A DNA stretch of 64,000 bases, from assembly GCF_001612615.1 (NCBI RefSeq), contig NZ_BDAU01000032.1, forward strand, positions 1 to 64,000, read 5' to 3'. Below, piece after piece: positions 25,653 to 33,631 of this stretch. Within the stretch, counting starts at the first letter, position 1. Each line of letters begins with the position of its first letter. The notes below the pieces were generated by a model. The model saw only the letters and a program-made list of their open reading frames with translations, was not told the DNA's origin and did not search any database. The DNA comes from Nocardia amikacinitolerans NBRC 108937. GTDB lineage: Bacteria > Actinomycetota > Actinomycetes > Mycobacteriales > Mycobacteriaceae. The translations under genes were made by a program, and so were the position numbers.

Positions 25653-26020
25653 CGCACGTCCTCCGTCTGTCGAACCGAAAACGCTCATGGGCCCAGCAGG
25701 GCGTCGTCCGCCGACAGCCCGCATGGCGAAGGCGAACGTACGCCTGGAAACGAAGGCGGAGGTACGCCTTTGCCGATGCCGAAACTGTATCCCCGGCGAG
25801 GGTGTTCCGCCGCTGCATACCCGTGGTCGCGTCGCCGACACCGCCGTGTGCGCAAGCCGACACCCCCGCACGGAAGCCGGTCGCGGCACTCGGCGCGGGC
25901 GGCACACAGCCCTGTGCGGAGGCCCACACCGTAGCGGCGCAAACCCGCACCGGCGGCGCGCGCGAGCGAACGCGCTTGTTCCCTGAGGTCGCCAGGGAGG
26001 ATGCCAGTAAGGTTGCCGGA

Positions 26021-26671
26021 GTGTCCGACAAACTTGTGGTGTGGATGGATTGCGAGATGACCGGCCTGCGCCTGGACAGCGACAAGCTGATCGAGGTGGC
26101 CGCGCTCGTGACCGACAGCGACCTCAATATCCTCGGTGACGGTGTCGACATCGTCATCCACGCCGATGACGAGGCGCTGGCCGCGATGCCCCCGGTGGTC
26201 GCCGACATGCACGAGCGCTCCGGTCTGACCGAAGAGGTGCGTCGCTCCACTGTCACCCTCGCCGAGGCCGAGCAGCAGGTGCTCGACTACATCCGCGCCT
26301 ACGCCCCCACCGCGGGAACGGTTCCGCTGGCGGGTAACTCGATCGCCACCGACCGCGGCTTCATCGCCCGCGACATGCCCGCGCTGGACAGTCACCTGCA
26401 CTACCGGATGATCGATGTGAGCTCCATCAAAGAGCTGTGCCGCCGCTGGTATCCGCGCATCTACTTCGGCCAGCCGGAGAAGGGCCTGACCCACCGCGCC
26501 CTCGCCGACATCAAAGAGTCCATCCGCGAGCTCGAGTACTACCGGCGGACCGCGTTCGTCGCGCCGCCCGGGCCCTCCAGCACGGAGATCGCCACGATCG
26601 CCGCCGAGCTCAGCGGCACGGCCAAGCCCGCGGGTACGGTGCCGCGCAACGGCGCGCTGGAAGCCGATTAG
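26021..26671 (+). CDS. orn: Oligoribonuclease
   Basis: A 216-residue DEDDh exonuclease. The catalytic set is visible: WMDCEMTG (Asp10, Glu12), NSIATDRGFI for the middle Asp, and HRALADI for the His-Asp pair. The YYR and FGQPEKGLTHRAL text is typical of Orn. It degrades 2-5 nt RNA fragments and pGpG to mononucleotides in the cytoplasm. The GTG start at 26021 is chosen by family length (about 215 residues); reading the frame further upstream gives only low-complexity text. Confidence 0.92.
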   Translation: MSDKLVVWMDCEMTGLRLDSDKLIEVAALVTDSDLNILGDGVDIVIHADDEALAAMPPVVADMHERSGLTEEVRRSTVTLAEAEQQVLDYIRAYAPTAGTVPLAGNSIATDRGFIARDMPALDSHLHYRMIDVSSIKELCRRWYPRIYFGQPEKGLTHRALADIKESIRELEYYRRTAFVAPPGPSSTEIATIAAELSGTAKPAGTVPRNGALEAD

Positions 26672-26725
26672 GGAATCGCGGGGGTGGCACGCTAGTATCT
26701 AGCGCGCCGGTAGTTACCGGCGATG

Positions 26726-26801
26726 GTGAGTGTAGTTCAGTTGGTAGAGCACCAGGTTGTGATCCTGGCTGTCGCGGGTTCGAGTCCCGTCACTCACCCC
26801 A
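26726..26801 (+). tRNA. tRNA-His (anticodon GTG)
   Basis: A 76-base cloverleaf. Acceptor arms GTGAGTG and CACTCAC pair fully. A D-arm lies around AGTTGGTAGAG, the anticodon loop is TTGTGAT with GTG, and the T-arm holds GGTTCGAGTCC. CCA is encoded (26799-26801). A G at 26725 faces C at 26798, the G-1:C73 identity pair of tRNA-His. A possible -10 box TAGTAT is at 26693. Confidence 0.95.
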
Positions 26802-26841
26802 CGCGAAATGCGCGAGTCCGATGGGCTCGCGCATTTCGCGT
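26801..26841 (+). terminator. Terminator of tRNA-His
   Basis: ACGCGAAATGCGCGAG (26801-26816) pairs perfectly over 16 bases with 26826-26841 around a 9-base loop, followed by TTCC. The stem starts at the last base of the tRNA CCA, so the terminator abuts the mature tRNA. Confidence 0.88.
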
Positions 26842-27053
26842 TTCCGGGGCAGATTCGCCCCGCGCACCCAACGCCGTTCAGACCGCGCCGATTCGGGGCG
26901 ACATCGCCACTCGGCGCACCGCCCCAGCACTGGAATTTGTTCTGAAACACAGATGCTTCCAAATGTGTCCCGGATCTCCCCTCCCGGCCGTACACTGCGG
27001 CAGCAGGGTGTGCCGCGGTGGCATCGCCCGGTCCGGGAGAAAGAAAGCACTAC

Positions 27054-27368
27054 GTGAAGCGTTCCGCCGTTCTCGCAGCCCTAGTCGGCGCCACCTTGCT
27101 CGGCGGGTCCGGAGGCACCGCCTCGGCGGCGCGCGAGGCGACCCCGATCGACCTGCCCGCCGACACCGGATCCGCGGGCATCACCAGCGGCTCCGCGCAC
27201 AGCACCGGCTCCTCGGGCGGCGCGACCACCACCGGCTCGACCGGCACCGGCTCCGGTCCCGAGCTGGAGAGGATCATTTTCGGCGGACCGTTGCTCTGTG
27301 CCGCCGTCGGCAGCGCGTTCAACGCCAACCTCACCTGCGCGGGCACCCCAGGGCCGAACATCCCCTGA
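27054..27368 (+). CDS. Small secreted Gly/Ser/Thr-rich protein
   Basis: A 104-residue exported protein. The leader VKRSAVLAALVGATLLGGSGGTASA has a basic start, a hydrophobic core and an AxA-type cleavage site near residue 25. A Gly/Ser/Thr-rich linker follows (GSAGITSGSAHSTGSSGGATTTGSTG). The C-terminus has two cysteines (LLCAAVGSAFNANLTCAG) that may form a disulfide. The function is unknown. The linker resembles that of the protein at 32432. GTG at 27054 follows a purine-rich GGGAGAAAGAAAG. A strong terminator lies 13 bp after the stop. Confidence 0.72.
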   Translation: MKRSAVLAALVGATLLGGSGGTASAAREATPIDLPADTGSAGITSGSAHSTGSSGGATTTGSTGTGSGPELERIIFGGPLLCAAVGSAFNANLTCAGTPGPNIP

Positions 27369-27380
27369 GCCCACCGACGA

Positions 27381-27412
27381 CAAAGGCCCCCGGCACTCGC
27401 CGGGGGCCTTTG
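27381..27412. terminator. Bidirectional terminator
   Basis: CAAAGGCCCCCGGC (27381-27394) pairs perfectly over 14 bases with 27399-27412, with a 4-base loop ACTC. The arms end in CAAAG/CTTTG, so T-rich ends form in both directions. It separates the small secreted protein from the convergent transpeptidase gene. Confidence 0.88.
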
Positions 27413-27438
27413 CGTTGCCGCTCAGGGACTTTCGCCCG

Positions 27439-28653
27439 TCATCCGACGTCCGCGTTGCCCGCCTTCCACTCCGACCACGGAATGTTCCAGTCACCGAGGC
27501 CGTCGGTGCCGGACAGCGTGCCGCCCACGGTGTTCTTGATGATCGTGATGTCACCGCGCTTGGCGAAGTTGAACACCCACTGCGCGTTCGCCGGACTCAG
27601 GTTCAGGCAGCCGTGGCTGGCGTTCGAGTAACCCTGCTGAGCCACCGACCACGGGGCCGAGTGGAAGAAGATGCCGCTGTAGGAGATTCGGGTCGCGAAG
27701 TCGACCGGCGTGCGGTAGCCGTCCGCGGAGTTCACCGCGACGCCGTAGGTCGAGGAGTCCATGATGATCTTCTCGTGCTTGTCCGCGACGATGTAGATGC
27801 CGTTGTCGGTGGGCGTGCTGTCCTTGCCCATCGAGGTCGGCATGGTGCGAATCACCTGACCGTTCTGCTCGACCGTCACCTGGTGCGTGTCGTCGTCCGC
27901 GGTGAAGATCACAGCGTCGCCGATGATGAAGTGCGAGGTGATGTTGTCCTGGCCGTACAGCCCGTTGCCGAGGTTCTTGCCGTAGACGTTCACCTGGATG
28001 TCGACCCGGGTGCCCGGCGCCCAGAAATGCTCTGGCCGCCAACGGACCTCGCGGTTGTTCACCCAGTAGAACGCGCCCTCCACCGGCGGGTTCGTCGTGA
28101 TCTTGATCGCATCCTGGGCCGCCTTGCGGTCCGGGATGTTCTCGTCGAATTGAATCGCCACCGGCTGACCGATGCCGACGACCTCACCCTCCCCCGGGAT
28201 CAGATACGGCTTGGTCTGGTTGTTCGGCGAGCTGGTGGTGAAGCTCAGCGTGGTGGTGTTGGCGCCGCCGAGGCCGATGGCGTCGGCGGTCAGCCGGTAG
28301 GTCTTGCCGTAGCCGAGTACCTCGGTGGTCTCCCAGGTCCGGCCGTCGGCGGCGAGATTGCCCGCGACCGGCTTGCCCTGCTGGTTGACCAAAGTCACAT
28401 TGGTGAACCTGCCGTCGTCGACCTTGAAAGTCATAGGGACACCGGGTGATACGCCTTTGTCGCCGTCTTTGACGGGAGCGAGCAGCTTCGGCTTGATCAG
28501 TTCGGTGATCGGGTTCCGGTCGATGGCGACCGCCGCGTCCGCACTTCCGGACGAGGGCGAGCACGCCGACGATCCCAATGCGATCACTGCGAGCAATACC
28601 AAAGGTCCGCTGAGTATTCGTATCGACCGCCGCCGACCTCGACCAATGCGCAT
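27439..28653 (-). CDS. L,D-transpeptidase lipoprotein (LppS/LdtB-type)
   Basis: A 404-residue exported enzyme. The leader has a lipobox ending LGSSAC, with the lipidated Cys at residue 31. Two immunoglobulin-like domains cover roughly 50-250. The YkuD catalytic domain follows, with FFHSAPWS and the active-site Cys in ASHGCLNLS near 349. It makes 3-3 cross-links in peptidoglycan outside the membrane and is a target class for carbapenems. The domain order and place in the block match LppS/LdtB (Rv2518c). ATG at 28653 begins a natural signal sequence; upstream frame text is not conserved. Confidence 0.9.
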   Translation of the reverse strand: MRIGRGRRRSIRILSGPLVLLAVIALGSSACSPSSGSADAAVAIDRNPITELIKPKLLAPVKDGDKGVSPGVPMTFKVDDGRFTNVTLVNQQGKPVAGNLAADGRTWETTEVLGYGKTYRLTADAIGLGGANTTTLSFTTSSPNNQTKPYLIPGEGEVVGIGQPVAIQFDENIPDRKAAQDAIKITTNPPVEGAFYWVNNREVRWRPEHFWAPGTRVDIQVNVYGKNLGNGLYGQDNITSHFIIGDAVIFTADDDTHQVTVEQNGQVIRTMPTSMGKDSTPTDNGIYIVADKHEKIIMDSSTYGVAVNSADGYRTPVDFATRISYSGIFFHSAPWSVAQQGYSNASHGCLNLSPANAQWVFNFAKRGDITIIKNTVGGTLSGTDGLGDWNIPWSEWKAGNADVG

Positions 28654-28964
28654 AATCAACCCCGTTTCAAGTCTCGGCGCCGTCCAGACACGCGCCGATG
28701 GCTTCGGATCCAACCGACGAAAGAAGCTCAACCCACCGCGCCGGCGGGATCGGTCGAGACCGCGTCCTAACATTCTGCCAGTCCGGTCTGACCGATCCAA
28801 CGCGAACTACGCGCGCAACGGGCCGAGTTCCACCGGATAGATCCCCGCGAGAGCCCCCGGTGTTAACACCCGTCGCCGACCCAACAAAACGGCCCTTCAC
28901 CAGGCGATTTCACTTCTTCGGTCTCGGCCTGTTAATCTTTGTCCCGCACCGGAACACGGAGCAG
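28654..28964. other. Intergenic region with tRNA-Lys promoter candidate
   Basis: No gene supported in these 311 bp. TTCACT (28909-28914) and TAATCT (28933-28938), 18 bp apart, could be the -35 and -10 of tRNA-Lys, with transcription starting about 20 bp before the tRNA. Confidence 0.4.
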
Positions 28965-29037
<73 letters not shown>

Positions 29038-29043
29038 CAGTAC

Positions 29044-29092
29044 AGACCGTGCCTAGCTTCCAGTCACGATTGGACAAGGGCACGGTCTTTTC
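29044..29092 (+). terminator. Terminator of tRNA-Lys
   Basis: AGACCGTGCC (29044-29053) pairs with GGCACGGTCT (29079-29088), followed by TTTTC. The loop is 25 bases. Confidence 0.78.
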
Positions 29093-29730
29093 GTGTCCGA
29101 ATCGTCGCTCGGCGATCACCTCTACGATGGTAACGACGCCGTGACCTGAGCGGTCGGAACGGCGTCGAACAGGGCCGATCGAGGCTTGTAAACGTCGATT
29201 AGACGCAGGTCACTGTATCAATTTTGTGACCTAGCGCACAACGCGTTTAAACGCGAATAGCCTGGTAGATCGCGTTTCGGTAACGAGGCCTCGGTCGTTC
29301 CAAGATCGCCAGCATCTATCATTCAGGTCTCGTTCACCTTCCGTTCACCTTCCGTGACCATTCTGCAATCAGGTCGCAAAGAGACCTGAGGTTTGGTTAG
29401 ACCGAGATGTTGTCTACACGCATTCGGAAAACGACCGGACGGACCTGAGCTAGGTCCAGCGTGGTCGCGAGTGCGGATCGGCAATGGATCCCGATCACCC
29501 GCCTTACGCCTATCGCTCCACTGTTGTGGAGTTCCGCGCGACGCCGCGGCCCGGGCCAGAGATGCCCGGTACCCGCCCCGCCGCGTTCCGGGGACCGGAG
29601 TGTCCCCCACAACCAAATCCACAACAGCACATCGACTTTTCTCGGCGAGCGCCACGAGCGTCCGCCGCCGGATCCGCGCTGCCCGAGTGCGGCCGGACCC
29701 CCTGTCCCCGAACAAGGAACCGATTCAGAA
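29093..29730 (+). promoter_or_regulatory. Long leader of the transglycosylase gene
   Basis: About 640 bp without a supported gene. It contains a CRP-like site TGTGACCTAGCGCACA at 29225-29240 (one mismatch to TGTGA-N6-TCACA) and the perfect palindrome CGCGTTTAAACGCG at 29242-29255. It also holds a direct repeat CGTTCACCTTC at 29331 and 29342, and a 9 bp inverted repeat TCAGGTCTC/GAGACCTGA (29323-29331 and 29381-29389). The length and paired elements suggest a regulated, structured 5' untranslated region. I could not match it to the known c-di-AMP riboswitch consensus. Confidence 0.45.
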
Positions 29731-30381
29731 ATGCCTGACAGACGCCTTTCCACCCTGCGCCGCACCACCCTGCGCGAGGGCCTGACCTTCGCCGTGGCCG
29801 CGGCTGGCATCGTGGCCGTCGCCGCCTCGTCGGCGGTGTCGGTGGCCGACGACAGCGTTCCGGCCCGCGTCGCCGTGGTCGCCGAGCAGCAGCCCGCGGC
29901 CGCCCCCGCTCCCGTCGCCGAAGCCGCGCCTGTCGCCGAGGTGGCGCCCGCCCCGGCTCCCGAGGCCGCCGCTGTCCCGGCGCCGATGCCCGCACCCGCG
30001 CCGGAGCCCGTTCCCGCGCCGATGCCCGCCCCGGCTCCGGCTCCGGCCCCGCCGATGTACGAGAACAACCTGGACGGCTGGATCCGTCAGGCCCTCGATA
30101 TCATGGCCGCCAACAACATTCCTGGCTCCTACGAGGGCATCCACCGCAACATCATGCGCGAGTCCAGCGGCAACCCGCAGGCCATCAACCTGTGGGACTC
30201 CAACGCCGCCGCGGGCATCCCGTCCAAGGGCCTGCTCCAGGTCATCGACCCGACCTTCGCGGCCTACCACGTGGCGGGCACCCCGTTCGACGTCTGGGAT
30301 CCGGTGGCCAACATCGTCGCGGCCTGCAACTACGCCGCGCACCGCTACGGCAGCATGGACAACGTGAACAGCGCGTACTGA
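29731..30381 (+). CDS. Secreted transglycosylase (SLT domain)
   Basis: A 216-residue exported protein. A Tat-free signal-type N-terminus with hydrophobic core (residues 17-35) is followed by an Ala/Pro-rich linker (about 54-108) and a lysozyme-like SLT domain (110-216). The catalytic glutamate is Glu144 in HRNIMRESSGNPQAIN; SKGLLQVIDPTF and NIVAACNYAAHRYG complete the domain. It should cleave peptidoglycan glycan strands in the wall. The Pro/Ala linker resembles those of actinobacterial Rpf proteins, but the catalytic domain is of the SLT type. The long upstream leader suggests tight control. Confidence 0.85.
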   Translation: MPDRRLSTLRRTTLREGLTFAVAAAGIVAVAASSAVSVADDSVPARVAVVAEQQPAAAPAPVAEAAPVAEVAPAPAPEAAAVPAPMPAPAPEPVPAPMPAPAPAPAPPMYENNLDGWIRQALDIMAANNIPGSYEGIHRNIMRESSGNPQAINLWDSNAAAGIPSKGLLQVIDPTFAAYHVAGTPFDVWDPVANIVAACNYAAHRYGSMDNVNSAY

Positions 30382-30393
30382 TCCGTCTCCAGC

Positions 30394-30446
30394 ACGACGA
30401 ACGCCCCGCCTCCGGTCACCACGACCGGGTGCGGGGCGTTCGTCGT
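30394..30446 (+). terminator. Terminator of the transglycosylase gene
   Basis: ACGACGAACGCCCCGC (30394-30409) pairs perfectly over 16 bases with 30431-30446, leaving a 21-base loop. It ends 12 bp before the next gene. Confidence 0.82.
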
Positions 30447-30457
30447 AGGATGCCCCG

Positions 30458-30772
30458 GTGGCCGATTACGCGCACTCCGACGCGTCGGTCAGCCGAAGGG
30501 CCGAGAAGGCCCGCCGCTTGGCCGTCTATCTCTGGGACCGCGATATCAGCGGCGCCGAACTGCGCGACATGCCCGCCGCGACTCGCCGCAAGCTGGCCCG
30601 CGCCGCCGAAACGAATCCGCCGAGCACCGACGAGACCTGGCTGGTCGTCGCCCGGCTGCTCGACGAGAAGAACGCGTGGGCCGCGCGCAACCCCGGCCAT
30701 GCGGCGGCGGCTCGCGCGCACGTGGATGAGAAGCTGCTGTGGGTGAAGCCGCCGATCACGCCGTGGTCGTAG
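30458..30772 (+). CDS. Small conserved hypothetical protein
   Basis: A 104-residue basic, helical protein starting MADYAHSDASVSRRAEKARRLAVYLWDRD and ending LLWVKPPITPWS. I see no signal peptide, membrane span or known domain. GTG at 30458 has AGGA eight bases upstream. The transglycosylase terminator isolates it, so it needs its own promoter within the hairpin region or depends on read-through. It converges on the MarR gene. Confidence 0.6.
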   Translation: MADYAHSDASVSRRAEKARRLAVYLWDRDISGAELRDMPAATRRKLARAAETNPPSTDETWLVVARLLDEKNAWAARNPGHAAAARAHVDEKLLWVKPPITPWS

Positions 30773-30775
30773 CGG

Positions 30776-31240
30776 TCACACCGCGAGATCGGTCACGCTC
30801 TCCGCACCGGCGCTGACCTTGTCCGACAGCGAACGCAGCGCCCGCGCCTCCGCCTCGGTCATCGGATCGATGAAGACCCGCCGGACCAGATCCACGTGAT
30901 TGGGCGCGGCGTGCTCGAGCGCGGTCCGGCCCGCCGCCGTCAGCTCGACGACGATCCCGCGCGCGTCCTCTTCCGACGGCCGCCGCTCGACCAACCCGCG
31001 CGCCGCCATCCTGGCCAGGTGCTTGGACAACCTGCTCTTCTCCCAGCACACCTCGGCGGCGAGTTCCTTGGCCCGCAGGCGGCCCTGCGGCGCGGCGGAG
31101 AGCGGAACGAGCAGTTCGTAGTCCGCCAGGGAGAGTCCGTCGCGGGCCAGCCCGGCCATGATCGCCGCGTCCATCCGCTGGCGCAGCCGGATGTAGGCCT
31201 GCCAGGTCTCCTGCTCGTCGTCGCTCAGCCATCGCGCCAC
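30776..31240 (-). CDS. MarR-family regulator
   Basis: A 154-residue MarR protein. The winged helix spans about 35-100: LSLADYELLVPLSAAPQGRLRAKELAAEV, WEKSRLSKHLARMAARGLVERR and the wing EEDARGIVVELTAAG. GTG at 31240 gives the normal MarR length. It is divergent from a pirin gene, a common pairing in actinobacteria, and the 79 bp between them contain a palindrome. It probably represses itself and pirin in response to a phenolic or oxidative signal; the signal is inferred. Confidence 0.85.
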   Translation of the reverse strand: MARWLSDDEQETWQAYIRLRQRMDAAIMAGLARDGLSLADYELLVPLSAAPQGRLRAKELAAEVCWEKSRLSKHLARMAARGLVERRPSEEDARGIVVELTAAGRTALEHAAPNHVDLVRRVFIDPMTEAEARALRSLSDKVSAGAESVTDLAV

Positions 31241-31263
31241 GGGAATGATCCTAAACCTCGCTT

Positions 31264-31283
31264 GGTTGACATGGACACCAACC
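31264..31283. promoter_or_regulatory. MarR operator candidate
   Basis: GGTTG-N10-CAACC is an inverted repeat between the divergent MarR and pirin genes. TTGACA (31266-31271) inside it could be the -35 of the pirin promoter, so binding would block polymerase. Confidence 0.45.
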
Positions 31284-31319
31284 GGCCGAGGCCGGTCACC
31301 CGCACAGGAGGTGCTTCCC

Positions 31320-32297
31320 ATGCCCGCCATCACCGTCGACAACATCCTGGTGCTGCCGCGTCTGCCCCGCCCCGACGAGACCATGCGCGAACGGCCCGTC
31401 CGACAGATCGTCACCGCGCACAAGCAGCGCGAAGGCGCGGGCTTCGAGGTGACGCGGCCGTTCCCCAGCCTCGACCTGCGCTCCGCCGACCCGTTCATCC
31501 TGCTCGACCAGATGGGTCCGGTGACCTACGAACCGCACGAGGCCAAGGGCGCGCCGTGGCATCCGCACCGCGGCTTCGAGACCGTCACCTACATGCTCGA
31601 CGGCACCATGGTGCATCACGACTCGAACGGTGGCGGCGGCGTCATCAGCGAGGGCGACACGCAGTGGATGACCGCGGGCTCCGGCATCCTGCACGACGAG
31701 GTGCCGCCCGAGGAACTGGTGGTCGCGGGCGGTCTGTTCCACGGCGTGCAGCTGTGGGTGAATCTGCCGCGGGCCATGAAGTTCGCCGCGCCGCGCTATC
31801 AGGATCTGCGCGGCAGCGAACTGACGCTGGTCAGCTCGCACGACGGCGGCGCGCTCGTGCGGCTGATCGCGGGCGAGGTCGGCGGATTCACCGGTCCCGG
31901 ATCGACTTACACGCCGATCGCCTACGCGCACGCCTCGATCAGCCCCGGCGGCCGTCTGGAAACGCCATGGCCGCAGCACTTCTCGGCGATGGCCTATGTG
32001 CTCGCGGGCAGCGGGACGGTCGGCGCCGAGCGCAGGCCGATCGGGGCGGGCCAGCTCGCGGTATTCGGCCCCGGCGATTCGATTTCGGTCGACGCGGATT
32101 CGAAGCAGCACGATCACCCCGGCGATCTCGAGGTGCTGCTGCTCGGCGGGCAACCGATCCGCGAACCTGTCGTTCAATACGGCCCCTTCGTCATGAACAG
32201 CCGCGCGGAGATCATTCAGGCGATAGAGGACTTCCAGTCGGGACGGATGGGCAACATCCCGGCAGAGCACCTGTCCGGCACCAGGCCGAACCGCTGA
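31320..32297 (+). CDS. Pirin family protein
   Basis: A 325-residue bicupin. The metal-binding motif is HPHRGFETVTYML (His81, His83) with a later HH pair in MVHHDSNGGGGVI and a Glu in the following cupin strand. The C-terminal pirin domain spans about 195-300. Bacterial pirins bind iron; some have quercetinase activity and others modulate pyruvate metabolism or stress responses, so the reaction is not assignable. ATG at 31320 follows AGGAGG about eight bases upstream. Confidence 0.85.
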   Translation: MPAITVDNILVLPRLPRPDETMRERPVRQIVTAHKQREGAGFEVTRPFPSLDLRSADPFILLDQMGPVTYEPHEAKGAPWHPHRGFETVTYMLDGTMVHHDSNGGGGVISEGDTQWMTAGSGILHDEVPPEELVVAGGLFHGVQLWVNLPRAMKFAAPRYQDLRGSELTLVSSHDGGALVRLIAGEVGGFTGPGSTYTPIAYAHASISPGGRLETPWPQHFSAMAYVLAGSGTVGAERRPIGAGQLAVFGPGDSISVDADSKQHDHPGDLEVLLLGGQPIREPVVQYGPFVMNSRAEIIQAIEDFQSGRMGNIPAEHLSGTRPNR

Positions 32298-32431
32298 GCC
32301 GGGCCGCCCTATAGCCCCTAATGGCCCTAATTCGGGTGACGCGCGGTTGACAACTGGGCGGCCCCTCGCAACAGTGGGTGCGGCGTCGCTCGTCAAGGCG
32401 CCCATCCACCGCAGCACACACAGAGGAATAC

Positions 32432-32728
32432 ATGAACGTTCGCCGGCTTACCGTCAGCGCCGCCGTCGCTGGACTGACCATCCTCGCGGCGCCCGCCGCC
32501 CTGGCCGCCGCCCCGACCGGTTCCTCCGGAACCGGCTCCTCCGCCATCGACACCGGTTCCGCCGCGACCGGTTCGGCGGGCGTGTCCCAGACCGGCTCGG
32601 CCGGTGGCGCCTTCGCCAACTGCGACGACGCCCGCGCGGCGGGTCGCGCCCCGATCTTCCGCGGCGAGCCGGGCTTCGGCCCGCACCTGGATCCCGACGG
32701 CGACGGATTCGCCTGCCCGACGGTCTGA
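32432..32728 (+). CDS. Secreted Excalibur-domain protein
   Basis: A 98-residue exported protein. The leader MNVRRLTVSAAVAGLTILAA ends near an ALAAA cleavage site at about residue 28. A Gly/Ser/Thr linker follows, then a textbook Excalibur domain: NCDDARAAGRAPIFRGEPGF, GPHLD and PDGDGFACP. The PDGDG loop with two cysteines fits a calcium-binding extracellular module. AGAGGA lies about five bases before ATG. It is a clear relative of the protein at 6245 and shares linker style with the one at 27054. Confidence 0.82.
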   Translation: MNVRRLTVSAAVAGLTILAAPAALAAAPTGSSGTGSSAIDTGSAATGSAGVSQTGSAGGAFANCDDARAAGRAPIFRGEPGFGPHLDPDGDGFACPTV

Positions 32729-32740
32729 TACCGCCGATAA

Positions 32741-32783
32741 ACGAAAACACCCGGTGTGGCCGTGCCGCACTGGGTGTTTTCGT
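32741..32783 (+). terminator. Terminator
   Basis: ACGAAAACACCC (32741-32752) pairs with GGGTGTTTTCGT (32772-32783). It follows the Excalibur gene and faces the convergent DUF3618 gene, so it may act in both directions. Confidence 0.82.
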
Positions 32784-32795
32784 CTGCCGGGAAAC

Positions 32796-33017
32796 TCAGC
32801 GGAAGAGCTTCACCAGCACCAGGCCGACGACCAGCGCACCCGCGCCGATCAGGCTGTACTTGACCTTGGGTTGGTTCAGCTTGGCGACGACAATGCTCTT
32901 GGTGTCGTCCGCGATCCGCTGCGGATCGGCGCGCACGGCGATCTCGTCCAGAGTGCTCGCCAGCCGGGTGCGGGCGGCCTCGATCTCCCGCTCGATCCGC
33001 TCGGTGTCCTTCGCCAC
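32796..33017 (-). CDS. DUF3618 membrane-anchored protein
   Basis: A 73-residue protein. The N-terminal VAKDTERIEREIEAARTRLASTLDEIAVRADP is the DUF3618 helix, and one C-terminal membrane span (SLIGAGALVVGLVLVKLF) follows. It corresponds in size and place to Rv2520c, next to bcp. GTG at 33017 has AGGAGG six bases upstream, which decides the start. The function is unknown. Confidence 0.8.
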   Translation of the reverse strand: MAKDTERIEREIEAARTRLASTLDEIAVRADPQRIADDTKSIVVAKLNQPKVKYSLIGAGALVVGLVLVKLFR

Positions 33018-33157
33018 GTATGTCCTCCTGTCGATGGGCGTGCCGCCGGGCGCGAACCGGGCCGTGAACCACGTTCCCACCGGCCGTTCGCGAGTCACCA
33101 GGGCTCGCGGACGAGTGTATCCGTCCGGCCGATGGGCGTTCGGTTACCGTGCAGGAC

Positions 33158-33628
33158 GTGACCAACCAACGACTCTCCCCCGGCGATACCGCCCCCGCGT
33201 TCACGCTGCCCGACGCCGACGGCAAGGACGTCTCGCTCGCCGACTACCGCGGCCGCAAGGTGATCGTCTACTTCTACCCCGCCGCGAGCACCCCCGGCTG
33301 CACCAAGCAGGCCTGCGATTTCCGTGACAACCTGGCCGAACTGAACGACGCGGGCATCGACGTCCTCGGCATCTCCCCGGACAAGCCCGCCAAGCTGGCC
33401 AAGTTCCGCGACGCCGAAGGACTGACCTTCCCGCTGCTGTCCGACCCGGACCGCGCGGTGCTCACCGCGTGGGGCGCCTTCGGCGAGAAGACGATGTACG
33501 GCAAGACCGTCACCGGCGTCATCCGTTCCACCTTCCTGGTGGACGAGCAGGGCAAGATCGAGGTCGCGCAGTACAACGTGCGCGCCACCGGCCACGTCGC
33601 CAAGCTGCGCCGCGACCTGTCGGTCTGA
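33158..33628 (+). CDS. bcp: Thioredoxin-dependent peroxiredoxin (Bcp/PrxQ)
   Basis: A 156-residue peroxiredoxin. The peroxidatic Cys48 and resolving Cys53 are in PAASTPGCTKQACDFRD, the PrxQ five-residue spacing. It detoxifies organic and hydrogen peroxides using thioredoxin in the cytosol. GTG at 33158 matches the N-terminus of the mycobacterial protein (TRLTPGD-like); GTG at 33149 is an alternative adding three residues. It diverges from the DUF3618 gene, the same neighbour as in Rv2520c-Rv2521. Confidence 0.9.
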   Translation: MTNQRLSPGDTAPAFTLPDADGKDVSLADYRGRKVIVYFYPAASTPGCTKQACDFRDNLAELNDAGIDVLGISPDKPAKLAKFRDAEGLTFPLLSDPDRAVLTAWGAFGEKTMYGKTVTGVIRSTFLVDEQGKIEVAQYNVRATGHVAKLRRDLSV

Positions 33629-33631
33629 GCG

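Noticed and set aside
29093..29730. c-di-AMP (ydaO) riboswitch before the transglycosylase
   Set aside because: The position fits, but I could not find the conserved core segments; only a covariance-model scan could decide.
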